From Dirofilaria immitis (taxonomy: Eukaryota; Nematoda; Chromadorea; Rhabditida; Onchocercidae), in the NCBI GenBank assembly GCA_024305405.1, contig JAKNDB010000087.1:5954501-6018500 (forward strand): a stretch of 64,000 nt of DNA, in the 5' to 3' direction. The position numbers were made by a program, and so were the translations under genes. Below, in pieces: positions 1-11,371 of this stretch. The notes under the pieces were generated by a model. The model searched no databases. It saw only the letters and a program-made list of their open reading frames with translations, and had not been told where the DNA came from. Position 1 is the stretch's first letter. Each line of letters begins with the position of its first letter.

Positions 1-3000
1 GATAACCGGAAATCACATAAATTTTCTTGTACAGTTTTAACTCGTTAGTAATGAAATAAACAATTGGTTATTCACTTTATTTACAATTATTGCAATGTTC
101 GGTGCACCTATTAATTAATTATGGATAAACCGAACATCTCTCATGATAATGGTACGGTCGAATATCAAAAAACAACACATAGAATCTATGATACATGATC
201 AACTATTGCAATGACTGATCATAGTAAGCGATCCCAATAATATCGCTTTGATGAAAACATTTCACGAATAATTCTACTCTTGCTTCAATCCTAACTGCTA
301 ATATTGCTTCAATAATGATCTGAACACTGAATCATCTTTAGTTATGCACAAGAGTCTTGCGTAGAGACATATCTCCTAGGGAAATGCTGGCTAATTTCTA
401 TCTATGATCATTCAGGTGTCAATAATGCTAAAAGTTTAAAAAAAAAAAACAAAGTAGATCACCTAGATTATTCAGATTTTATAACAAAGCGATGTCCATT
501 TTATTAATCCCGGCATTAAGTATAAAGCATAATACAGTAATAAAAGGGAAGTTTCGAAAGATCAAATTTCAAATTGAAAAAATTACAAAATACTAACCGT
601 CATATGATAATGATTATATGAAAATAAAGCATCATGTCACTTAATCTTACTTAAAGCAACAGCGCATCTGATTCAGTTTTGAAATTTTATGCTTTATAAG
701 TTTTAAAATCGCAGATTAATCTAAATTGACATACATAGCATAAATGATGAAAACGGTTGATTTCTAAAAAACCCATTAATCGATTTTCACCAAAGATTAA
801 AATATTTCGGTTTTTTCCTAAGAACAATTCAAAGTAATGCAGGATGGCACCTGAAAAGTTGGAAAGATAAAACTATGGTTCTTCTTCGCTTAAATGAAAA
901 GATAAATTTTTAAAATTCAGGACATTTGGTATAATTTGAACAGAAATTTTAAGAGACTTGGCGCGACAATGCGATTGAATCTTTCTAATATATGAAGACA
1001 ACATTCAATCTTCTCACATTCATTTATCAATCCGATTTTTAGTGTCAGCAAAAGGCAGCATGCAACCGGTGCAATAATCAATTATACGCGCAGGTAATAT
1101 TTTTAAAAGCAATAATACCGAAGCGTCATATGCCTAAAACGAAATTAGATAATCAGCGAGACAATGATTATTAAGTTTAGAAGAATAAAAATTACAAAGC
1201 AAAATGAGTCATATGTTTTCATACTTTGTCGAACTTTTCTGATATTTTTTCAAATTCCTTAATTTTATTATCCTTTATCCTAAAATATGAATTACCAATT
1301 CGTTTAGTAATAAACAATAATGACTCATTATTATTTATCTAATCGAAACTATAACTTGCTACTTCTATATAAGGCATAGAAGTTTTTCATTACAAACTAA
1401 AAACAGAAATCGGAGAATCCATGGAATAATTAAATCAGGATCGCATTATTATATACAATTATAAAAGCAAAAAAAAATCTACGTTAGAAGACAGGTTAAT
1501 CCTTTCGAGTAACTTGCATTCTACAAAAATAAATAAAAAATCTTTTTGGAAGAAAATCCAACAAGTAGATATTCAGAAAAATAATCAGTTGAATGTGTAA
1601 TTGTGATCGTTAAAATTATTATCTCATATCAAAACTCCACTATCCACATCGATCAATATATATCTTAAATTTTTGCAAATTGTTTCTCTTGAATAGTGAA
1701 TATAGTATCAACGTTAAACTCACATTTTGATTGTGATTTCATTCCGTACATTTTACAAGATTTATTGTTTAAATCAGAGGAAGAATAACTTCAACTGCAA
1801 ATTCGAAAGACTTTTTATGATTTAAAGATGTTTGAACAATACAGTTTATCTATCTATCAAATTAACAAGTCTTCTAAAATTTTCAAATGCAGCTGATTCT
1901 CTAGTCTGAGGAATTTTTTATTGAAGCATTTTTCAGATGGAGGATGTTTCCTGAATAATTGCAAATAAATGAAATCGCATGAAAGCAGGATGGTAAAGAT
2001 GAATATTTTGTGAAAAACGGCTTCATTGTACCTCAAAAAGCTTCTAGAATTTTGTACAGAATATTTCTATGTCGCATTCCTTAATGCCTGGTCATCTATA
2101 TGGAAAATCAAAAAATGAAAATTTGAAATCATTTCAAATTTAATTATAATATCTGAAGTAATTTGTGGCAAATCCCCACAGTTTGGAGGTTTCAGTGCAA
2201 AATCAAATTCGATGGAATACATAAAAAATTAATTAGCAATGTCAAGAAATTTTCATTTTGAAATATACAAAGTATTATTAATTTGAGCTTTTGGTGAATG
2301 CTTTTTTTTAATTGAATTTTAAATAGTAAAGTGTTCTGTTGGGAAAGCAGTTATTTTTCTTCAAAAATAAAGATTTAAGTTTTAAGTTTCACATCACAAT
2401 TCACACTCAGGCAAAATAATTAAGTGATAATTAATTAAGTTGACTGCTTCGTACTCATTGTATGAGAGGAAATCTAATTTTAAATTTTTTTTTATGGTAA
2501 AAACAATTTCTAATAAACCTTCATTTGCAGGTACACAGTAATGATGTCTTAATGATATCTTTTGAATCATAACCATAACATATAAAATAGAGATGATTTT
2601 ATTGAAATGAGAAAGTGGAGTAGATATGAATGAAATTTCGTTTCTAATACCTGAACATTATATGTCTAAATATCTTCAGCTATTATTTGTTCATTCATTA
2701 TCATTTTGCTTCATTCATTATTATTTTACTTTAAATAATCTATGCATCTTGTTCATTTGATAGATTAATAGGATGATGTAAAATTTATACTAGCTTTTGC
2801 TGAAAAAATTCAAAATCGATCATTATGTGAGATACTCTAACTAATCCAATAATATGATGGCATATTACAGATCGAACATTTATCGAGCACATATATATAT
2901 ATATGATAAGGAAATAATTTCGACGATTTATTTTTAGGCTGCGGGCAGTAAAATATATTTAAGATGATAGCAGATTATATTTAGATCAGATACAAACGGT

Positions 3001-3960
3001 ATATGTTCAGATTTCTATGACAACGATATAACCAAAAATAATGTTTTATTTTTTACTTTTTTTGCGATACGTAATAAAAGATTCTGATCCATTTCTCTCA
3101 TTTCACAGGCTTCTACATTATAGGGTGATATTGAAGGAATAGTAAAGATAAAAGGAAAATTAATAAGTGAAGAAGAGGTCAAATAATTTTCAATGATAAA
3201 ATTGAATAATCAATTCCGAAGCGCTTCTCATAGCAGTGAGTGAAAGCGTATCTAGCAAGGGAGACAAGTTCATAAAATAAGCCCTAAAGTGAACCTTTAT
3301 GGAGCAGCATTTTGAACATAAGTGAGGACGCAACTGTCTAATGAATTCAAAGGTATATCGTCCTAAGATAATCTACTACACTCTCCTCACTTAGGATCAA
3401 GTACTCACTGCACATGCTGTTTTATATCCCATTATTTTTTCGGTGAACGTGATGATATCTACAGAAATCTCCCACTTAATTATCTGAGAAGCAGGAAATG
3501 AAGTGCTATCTAATCTTCTAGTTTAATCTAGGCCTATTTATTGACTGATCTTTACGTTAGCATTATATTGCTAAGAATTAGTAATTGATTAAAGTTATAC
3601 GACTGGATTCATTCGTAAGCATATTGTTGGCTTGAATGTTCATTCTATTTTCAGAGTCTTCCAGTCGGAAATAAAATTCATGAAGAAAAAGAGTGGACAA
3701 GCTCGATTGGTCACATTAATCCATAAAGGAAAGAAAAGATTTTGTACGACTAGAAGAGCTGAAAATTATATGAATTTTTGCATTAAATTTTCTTCACTTC
3801 GCTTTGCTGCATGAATGCTGCATGCAGATATGCACGCAGATATTGTTAAATAGATATTCAATCCTTCTGATAACACTTCTCCTCGCACCTATGTTCAAAG
3901 ATGGCATTTTAAAATATTTTAGTAATATATCAATTATTATTGAATTAATTTCTACATCAA
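1..3960. other. Gene-poor AT-rich stretch
   Basis: I see no gene I can support here. Short open frames are of the length expected by chance at this base composition. One exon-like segment (1043-1093, plus strand) has a good pyrimidine-AG acceptor, an open 17-codon phase 0 frame with three cysteines and a GT donor, but nothing nearby connects to it. A short (AT)n run lies near 2890-2903. Confidence 0.5.
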
Positions 3961-3991
3961 CTGAAAGAAAAATGAAATTAAAATTGGAATA

Positions 3992-4186
3992 AAAACATTT
4001 GCACATGACCTTGGTCATCCTCCATTTGGTCACACAGGTGAAAATGCTCTAAAAAAATCAGTTCGAGATTTGAATCTTGATAGTGAAAAATATGAATTTG
4101 ACCACAACGTTCAAGCTATAAGGATTTTAACTCATCTTGAACAAAAACATGCCGACTTTGATGGCATGACTACTGCTATCACTTAA
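3992..4186 (+). pseudogene. dgt: Fragment of a bacterial-type dGTPase (dgt, HD-domain family), probably Wolbachia-derived
   Basis: About 59 codons are clearly homologous to bacterial dGTP triphosphohydrolases. The HD metal-binding motif reads [14 protein letters not shown] (4001-4042), followed by the family's FDHN-Q-IRILT-LE segment and HADFDGM ending at 4168. In bacterial proteins the next residues are usually NLTW; here the match stops after FDGM and the frame ends in TAA (4184-4186). Upstream, homology is lost before 3992 and a TGA lies at 3962-3964, so the N-terminal third and the whole C-terminal half are missing. The intact enzyme hydrolyses dGTP to deoxyguanosine and triphosphate; this remnant cannot. 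It has no introns and no eukaryotic gene around it. The animal relative SAMHD1 has a different motif context. A nuclear Wolbachia transfer in a filarial worm is the best explanation; the donor species is inferred. Confidence 0.8.
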
Positions 4187-5355
4187 TCATTACTGCATGA
4201 TGTATAATCAATAGCCATCCGATATTCAAGATATTATCTTAGTATCCCTAATGTTGGACTGTTATCTTCATGGTACTTTGTGGTAACAATGCATACGTTT
4301 TTTTTTTTTTTTTAAACAAATATGGGAATTCTCCTACCTTTTGAAACACAAATTTATTAAAAACAAGAAAATTGAAATTGTTAATCTTTATGTTCTAAGT
4401 TTTGCTGAATTTTGCTTTGGAATCATTGATTACGCTTTTCCAACTAAAACAGTCAATCTTTATCTTTTTCCTAAAATAGTAAAACATTGATAACTATAAT
4501 AGAATTGAAAATATCATCGAATTTTTTCTCTTCTTGATAAATCAGTAAAAAATTAGCAAGACATTTCATTATAAACAATGAATAACACACAGTAGATGTC
4601 AAGTTTCTCTGAAAGAAGATATTCAATTTCCTCTGAAGTAAAATGGATAAAAAATTCTGTTTAGAATAACGAAGTGAGCTTTCCTTATTAGAAAATCTTT
4701 ATAAAGAATATTATGACGAGAGAGAACAAAGATATAATTCTAATCATGAGATAAACGCTGGAAAAATATAGTTAATTTAAAAAATATAGTTAACTTAATA
4801 GATAGATATTTAGGTACATATCATTCTTGTAATCGCAAAATTTGCAGATGTCTCTATTGAGAATCGATGAATCAAGGGAATCTGTGAAATCTTCGTTAAG
4901 TCAATGAAAATTTTGCTCATCTTTAGCCTTTACGATTTTTTGATTTCAATGCGATGTTAAACAGTATTCTATCTTATTATATTCCATAACTAAAAAACTA
5001 GTTGTGAAGATATTAATTATTGCCACGGATATGCAGTTCATTTTTTCTCGAATTGTTCAGGTAGTGGCATTTTTAATAACTAATTCTTTGCAATTTAAAA
5101 TAGTATCAAGCGATTTCTATCACATATCAAATATCTTATCAACAACTCTACTGTAAACACGAAACTTATAGAACTCCTAAAAAGATATTTCACATCCAAG
5201 AATAAGATGGTACCCATCTAATCTTCAGGATAATCAGCCACGAAATTGTGTAGTTTCTTAAGTTCATTGGTTCGTTCTGATTTTCATCTTCCGAATCATC
5301 ATTTTCAGATCGCACTATATGAACAGAAGTTTTTTCGCAGCAAATTTTATCCTAC
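4187..5355. other. Intergenic, nothing recognised
   Basis: AT-rich sequence with a T run at about 4298-4313. I see no further bacterial homology downstream of the dGTPase fragment and no supportable gene. The segment 5218-5355, read on the minus strand, is discussed with the putative exon at 5356-5460. Confidence 0.4.
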
Positions 5356-5460
5356 GACCATTTAACTGCAACGTTGATAGGAACCGATAAGTGAGAATCT
5401 GTATCAAGAAAAGGTAGGAGATCGGAGACTCCAGCCAGAGCCGAAAGGTCATGTAGTGCG
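5356..5460 (-). CDS. Putative coding exon(s) of an unrecognised minus-strand gene
   Basis: On the minus strand a strong acceptor (ATATTTTCAG) precedes an open, relatively GC-rich 105-base segment with peptide ALHDLSALAGV and then DLLPFLDTDSHLSVPINVAVKW. A GT (GTAGGAT) follows at 5355-5354. An upstream exon-like segment, 7139-7089, encodes LEDEPSYIFGPIIPEIR, has acceptor ATCTTTAG and ends in phase 2, which matches the phase needed here. Reading straight on without splicing gives one TAG and then an acidic open stretch (SENDDSEDENQNEP) in the same frame to about 5220. That could be a broken copy, a wrong splice choice or chance. I recognise no family. Confidence 0.28.
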
Positions 5461-6358
5461 CTGAAAATATTTAATAACTTTTATTAAACAGCAGAGACTG
5501 AACCAACAAATTTTTATTCATTGTATACAACTTATAAGTTCAATTCTCGGTGCTTTGCAAATTCAGTAAAATGAAAATCATGATGAGCAATTTTTATAAA
5601 ATCTTTGCAACATTCTAATATCAACGAATTATTTCAAGCGAAATATCTCGCTTAAGAAATGTTGCAAGATTCTTCAACGCGAATTCGAAGTTTTGTTCAT
5701 TTTTCTTTGGCAATTTCATATTGATGTAGCAATATTTGGCTAAATTGGTTACTGAAAATATGAAGGATTCAAAAAAAGTATAAAAAGAAGAAATTTTGTC
5801 CTTAAAATTATGCATATGTCTCGAAGCGCATATGAAAACAATAATTACGATACAGAATATAAGAAAAGCTGCCCAAAGAATGTTGGCAAGTTATATGATT
5901 ATTTGAAAAAAACGAATACAGTATTTGTAATCTAACTTTAAATTAGTTTATTAAGAACAAAAAAAAGTTTATTATTAAATTTGCCATAATTAAACTTCAT
6001 TCAAGTCTTTACATGGCTGAAAAAGTTTATTCAGAAGCTTGAAGTATTCGCAAATGATGTTATTACCGCAAAAATACACTTTTTCACTGCATCTGACTAC
6101 TAATAATTATTCAATTCATAATCACTATCACCATGTTCATTATGTATTCCTGGTATATTCGTCATTTGATTTATGATTATTATTGGCATATGTATTATAA
6201 TAATACTTCACAATGATATCTGTGAATCGATGAGAAAATATGGATAAAATGATGGCCAAATAACAGCTGGACACTTTCATTCACCTACTTGTATAACTTC
6301 TTTTTTTATTTCTAATACGTTTGAAGACTAGTTTTAGAATAAACCTATAAATCTGTAG

Positions 6359-6431
6359 AATGAAAGAAAAACTGTAGTCGGAGATGGGATGAGTTGTAAT
6401 GATGAAAATGAAGTACCACCGGACATTGGCG
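6359..6431 (+). other. Exon-like segment, unassigned
   Basis: A CTGTAG acceptor, an open frame of 24 codons (RKTVVGDGMSCNDENEVPPD in the middle) and a possible donor (GCG, then GTTAGC) occur together on the plus strand. The segment is GC-richer than its surroundings. No partner exons and no family were found, so this may be chance. Confidence 0.15.
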
Positions 6432-7478
6432 GTTAGCACTTTTTCGATCATTTATGATTCCATTTAAGAGGTCCGAAAGATGACCAAACTTTTATCACTA
6501 TCAATATTGTGTACCATATCGTACAGCTTTTTCTTTTATAAAAATAATTTCGAAATACTGGCATCTATAGTAAATTATAGAAAAATCAGTTTAGCTTTAG
6601 CGATTACATTCCGCATGTCACTTCAAATTTTAAATGATAAAAAGATTGAGATCGATTATATTAATTTTTATTCTTTGGTTATTCCTATTATACAATTCAT
6701 AATTTAGGTAAATTTGTTTTATAATAATCATTAATAAATTGCTGTTTTAATTTGCCATGTATAAAATATTCTAACTTTAATTTTGTAACAGTAAGTATAA
6801 AATTATTTTTCTCTAACATCAATCCCTGGAAAAGTTTAACGAAGTTCGTAAAAAAACGAGCAACTTTTTACTAATAATCTAGGCTGTTTTTGATCTCATT
6901 TCGCAAATTGATTTAAAAAAATCATCTTTTCTGTTTTTCATAACCTAGGAAAGAATTTTGCAATGTCATAAAAATACTCTCTAGATAAATTGGAGGAACG
7001 AACATTTCATCAGTTTCCAAAAATTAATCTTTTTTAAAAAAAAAAAAGGATGAAAAGCAGAGAAATACACACTCCAAATCATGCCGACCGAATTTCTGGA
7101 ATAATTGGGCCAAATATATATGATGGCTCATCTTCAAGACTAAAGATATAAAACGGAAAAATTCACCGAAAAAGGTCAAAATTTCTTGAATATTTGTGAC
7201 ATTACCTATTTTCAGGATCCAATCTCTGGACAAATCGAACTATTCAAAAAGTTTTCAACTATCGAATCGATGCGAGCAGACACTACAGATTGCTTTTTAT
7301 ATGATGACAAATGGTGAGCCCTGTATATAAAATGATGCTTCTCCTAGACGAAACGCCACTGCCTCTGTTCGGGGATGCGGGCAGGAGGACAGGGGGCAAG
7401 GGGCAGGGGTATACTTTTCAGTGATGTTCTTCAAACAGTGCAACAATTTCTTTTCTTTCTTTTTTTCAAAAAATACTG

Positions 7479-7556
7479 CACACACACACACACGCACACA
7501 CACATACACACACATACACACACATACACACAGACACAGACATATACATATACACA
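7479..7556. repeat. (CA)n microsatellite, interrupted
   Basis: About 78 bases of CA dinucleotides, interrupted by CG, TA and GA units. Both strands stay open across it, which produces spurious histidine/threonine-rich and cysteine/valine-rich frames. Confidence 0.9.
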
Positions 7557-7875
7557 AAGACAGTTTAGAAGACAACATATTCCATTCACCGATATAGTTT
7601 TTATTCAATTTTTAGGCCCTCTCCCATTCGACAGTGAGGCTCTCCAACAAACAGAGAGACAGACAATCAATGTAACGAAGAAGAAAGACAGAGATGAAAA
7701 AGGACTTTGACTCTGCCTGGTAGTCTCCCGGAGAGAATAGAAAACTTTGGTGCTCAGTTTTTTTCAAATTTAAAGGAGGGATGTATAAAACGAGAGCAGG
7801 GAGGGGTCGGGGTTGGAGCGGTAGGCGAGGGTAGGCAGCTCGTTGCTGGGTTACCGTCAGGACCAGCCGTCCTAC

Positions 7876-8013
7876 CCGCTGTTGCCTCTCTTGTTCTTCG
7901 TTTTTCAATTTTTTTTGCAAATTTCCCCACCCAACTAGCAAAGTACCATCAACACCCCAATCATCATCGCTCTCTATTCCATCATTGATCTCGACGACCA
8001 GCCGATCCGACAA
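7876..8013 (-). CDS. Putative first coding exon of an unrecognised minus-strand gene
   Basis: ATG at 8013 opens 46 codons that look coding: MSDRLVVEINDGIESDDDWG, then GVDGTLLVGWGNLQKKLK and a charged E/Q/R tail, ending at a GT donor (CAGCGG, then GTAGGA) in phase 0. The segment is GC-rich for this region. The frame stays open to 7612 if unspliced, but composition changes to proline/arginine-rich low-complexity sequence after the donor, which favours splicing. Candidate downstream exons (7139-7089 and 5460-5356) do not match its phase directly, so at least one exon would be missing. No family recognised. Confidence 0.35.
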
Positions 8014-10793
8014 ACCGATTCAGTGATCGAGAAACCTTTTCGGCCATACCATTGATCTGCAAAAGCTTGTATTCCTTATCGATAAGGCCACCTGTTTTAT
8101 ATTCCTATTTTAGAAAATGTTGAATTTCTTTTTTATCACGTGACGAAAATATAAAGGAAATACTGGATATCTGTTTGTATTCCTAGATCATAAGTTCTCC
8201 TTCCGCAATTCTGTCTACTTTGAATAAAAAAACTGGGCAAGAAAAAAAAGAAAAAAGCAAGAAAATTGTAATCACTTAACTCATAATTCCTCAAACACTT
8301 CTTCCCACAAGCTCATTTCATTCTTTCGCAGTTTTTCAGCAAATTTTATTTCTTCAATTGTGGCTACAAAATGATGTGGGACACAGTAGTACTTCGAGAT
8401 TATTTCAGATTGTCGTATTACTTTCACCAGAAAAAATACAACTTCGGAAAACCAGAAAAAAATCAACTAAGTAAGCAATTTAAATAAATAAGTTGAATAA
8501 GTATCATACTCTATCCATATCCTATCCTGCTAATTCCGCAGTGAACTTTTTTTCCCTATTTTCTTTCTTATTCATTTTATCTAACCGATCATCAATCGCA
8601 TCTTTCGAATTTTAGTGGCTTTAATCCTATTTAATTCTATTTGAATCTCAAATTAATTATCACTTCAAAAATATTTTTAATTTTAAATGATAAATTTGGA
8701 TCATAGCTTTTAATAATGAGGAAAGAGTACTGATATTTTTGGTATTTCCGAAAAAGATGGACGACTTGCGACTGAAATAAAGGAAATTTTTTCACAGTGT
8801 AAGGCAGCGAGATTGAATAAAAACCTCGGAGGAAAGTATTACTGTCGACGATCTTTCTTAAAAAACTTTTTCTTTTAATCCTACAGAATTTGCATGCAGT
8901 ATGTCTTTTGATTGGCTTGTCAACACTGAATTGGCGTGACAGAACAGATTAAAAGAAATACAAAATCTGTCCAACAGCATTGAAATGTTTATTGATCTTG
9001 ATTCTACCATAAATTTTTCAATTACCGAAATAACGACTTTTACTGCATAATGCAATCGAAAACATCGTAAGCATTATCTGGCAGGAAATTGCATTCTTGA
9101 AGGAAATAGAGTATCGTAAGTATTATCTGGTAGGAAGGTTTTCTATTGAGGAAAATGGGGGTCGTAAGTATTATCTGGCAGGAAGGTTGCATGTTGAGGA
9201 AAATAGAGCACTTGTCACTTGTAATAAGAAAGGGAAAGAGTGCTGTTGAACTATGAAAAATATTTTTACTGCTAGTAGGACATTTTTTCTCAAATTTTTG
9301 TGGTTGAAAGTTCCAGAAGATTTGCAGTCAGGAAGAATTATGTTAGCCTTTATTTTAGTCATATTCATGTTTCCGGCGGAATTCGTAGAAAATCGGTCGT
9401 TTCAATTCGTCCTGAGGTCCTTTCAGATTTGTAGAATGCATCCAAAAAATTGCTATATAACTTTCTTTGGATTTTGCGTTATGATTTTGTCTTATCAACT
9501 CTAAATTTAAAAATGCAATGAGAGTGTTTTTCTTAACGATCCTTTAATAGTCTATTTCATTATCAAATTTATTGGCTTAATTAGCAAATGAATTCAATGG
9601 AATAGATTTGAAGATCGTTAAGCGAAAAGTATCTTCTATCTCATCATGAAAATCAAATGAGAGTCATGCTTAAGCATCCGTTAGAGGATGAATTTCAAAA
9701 TATGATTAATATTTTGAAATTCCTCAATGATCTGTGTCTTATGGCTTCTTCAATTTATAACTATCCAAATTGGAATTTTTTTGTTTTTTAATTAACCTGT
9801 ATAAAATGTCAAGACGTTAGAAATTTCACTCAGTTTATTAAATCATAATGAATAAAAAAATTATACTTGTTTATACAGTGATTGATAAGGTTAGAGATTA
9901 GTTGCGTTCGACATCAAACATTGTGATAACAGTTAGATAATATGAATTACGATAAATTTACCACAATTCATGTTTCGCTAGGTCATTTCTCACTCATCAT
10001 TTCAGTGACCAGATTGTTGGAGGAGACATTGGAATATTCCATTCCTGCATCGGATTGTCATAATGCTTAAATTATTTTGTTTTGACTGTATATTCTACTC
10101 CTTATCATATCATTTATTCTATTTTCCCATGAAGGTATTTGTGCCTAACTCATCGCTCGTTACTTTCTGCGGTGCTCACAACGAAAATTATAGTGGTATC
10201 TTTTCATATTCTCGAAAAAAAGGAATCACGCGTCTGTGCCTTTAAAAAATTATATTTCGCATGAGAAAAGTCAGGCGAACTTTGAAGAAGGCCAATTTTA
10301 GGTGATCATTCCTCGAAATCCAATATTTTCGCATCATAGGTTTTTTCTACGTGATTCAAAAATACAAGTTGCGAAGAATTTCACAGAACTTTAAAAAATT
10401 TTTCTAGAGCGCAATCGGAAAAAAATCAAAATATAAATTAATAAACTGCCACACTAAAAGTATTGACAATATTGAAAACTTTCTTAAACGCATAAATCTA
10501 AGTCTTTCGGTCAGAATCCAATGTTTCACTCGCCAATTATGAAATTGATTTTCGTTTTCCAAAATTTATAAAATGAGTCATTATTTTATAAAAAGAGAAA
10601 TTTAAGTCAAAGCTAAGGTTGTGTCATTTCAAACAAAACCTACTGGGGAAATACGGATCAGCAAAGAAACAAATGGACATGCAAAACATGAATCTCCTCA
10701 CTCAAGCAGGCATTTTCTCATCTTTTCTTCAGCTTTTCTTTAATCATTCTAATTGCTTCTTTACTTCTATCGATAACATCGCAAATGATATAA
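8014..10793. other. Gene-poor stretch with a minisatellite
   Basis: No gene I can support, apart from the minisatellite listed separately. On the minus strand an open segment ends at a TAA near 9366 with peptide LKGPQDELKRPIFYEFRRKH; it has no convincing acceptor and the plus strand is open through the same bases, so I leave it unassigned. Confidence 0.4.
9065..9209 (+). repeat. 48/49-bp minisatellite, three copies
   Basis: Three tandem imperfect copies start at 9065, 9114 and 9162. Each begins TCGTAAG(C/T)ATTATCTGG and ends near GAGGAAAAT(A/G)G. The copies differ at several positions, so the array is not recent. It lies in non-coding DNA. Confidence 0.85.
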
Positions 10794-11371
10794 TCACATT
10801 TTGATATATGGTCTAGCTAAACTATTGTTATGGTCATCCATGAAAGCCGTTGGACTGATTCTATTTAATTGTTGAAACCTTTTTATTTCACTTTCTCTTA
10901 CATTTTCCCATTCAATTTGTGAGATTTTAAGATAGAATCTAGGCATCAGTATTACGAATATTTGCAGTAAGGCTCGTTCGATGTATTCATCATCTGATTC
11001 TTCGGCCATTTTCGGTTTAAAAGTCAATTTTGCTGCACTATCTATGCATCTAAATCTTTTTTCTCGAAATTGATCGTCGACATCATTGTCGTTGGCCCTT
11101 CGGTTTTTCTGAACCCGGTTTTTGTAACGCACGGGAGTATGGCTGGTAGTGTTGGCAGAGGTAGTTTTATGTTGGTGGTGACGGTGCCTGTTGGCAAATG
11201 TCCTCTCTCGTTTCGTCCATCCTTTTCAATGATATTATTACTTGGTGTAAGGCAGTACCAACCAAACCAACATAAAAAAAGACACCCTCGTTTCAGTATT
11301 GGTTGTTTTGTTGTAGTAGTAGAAGGTAAATGAAAAGAACGATCACGATGCTTACAGTTACTCCTTCTCAT
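10794..11371 (-). CDS. Hypothetical two-exon gene, 159-residue orphan protein
   Basis: Exon 1 is 11371-11286 (ATG; starts MRRSNCKHRDRSFHLPST, ends phase 2 at a GTGTCT donor). Exon 2 is 11187-10794 (acceptor TTTGCCAACAG, 131 codons, stop TGA). The join keeps frame. The N-terminal third is basic and rich in H, T, N and R; the middle is acidic (MAEESDDEYIERA); a hydrophobic segment (LLQIFVILMPRFYL) follows, then a charged helix-like stretch and a tail ending ARPYIKM. I see no signal peptide and recognise no domain. A 131-codon open frame in DNA this AT-rich is unlikely by chance, and the short 98-base intron has usable sites. No neighbour informs its function; the next gene is on the other strand 3 kb away. 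Confidence 0.5.

Noticed and set aside
1043..1093. Exon-like segment CQQKAACNRCNNQLYAQ
   Set aside because: Good splice sites, but two frames are open and no partner exon was found; kept only as a note.
3632..3984. Open frames just upstream of the dGTPase fragment, tested as its missing N-terminus
   Set aside because: None shows the RDRDRIIH or THSLEV motifs expected there, so the bacterial match starts at about 3992.
7375..7710. Threonine/histidine-rich plus-strand frame
   Set aside because: Runs through the (CA)n microsatellite; no splice or homology support.
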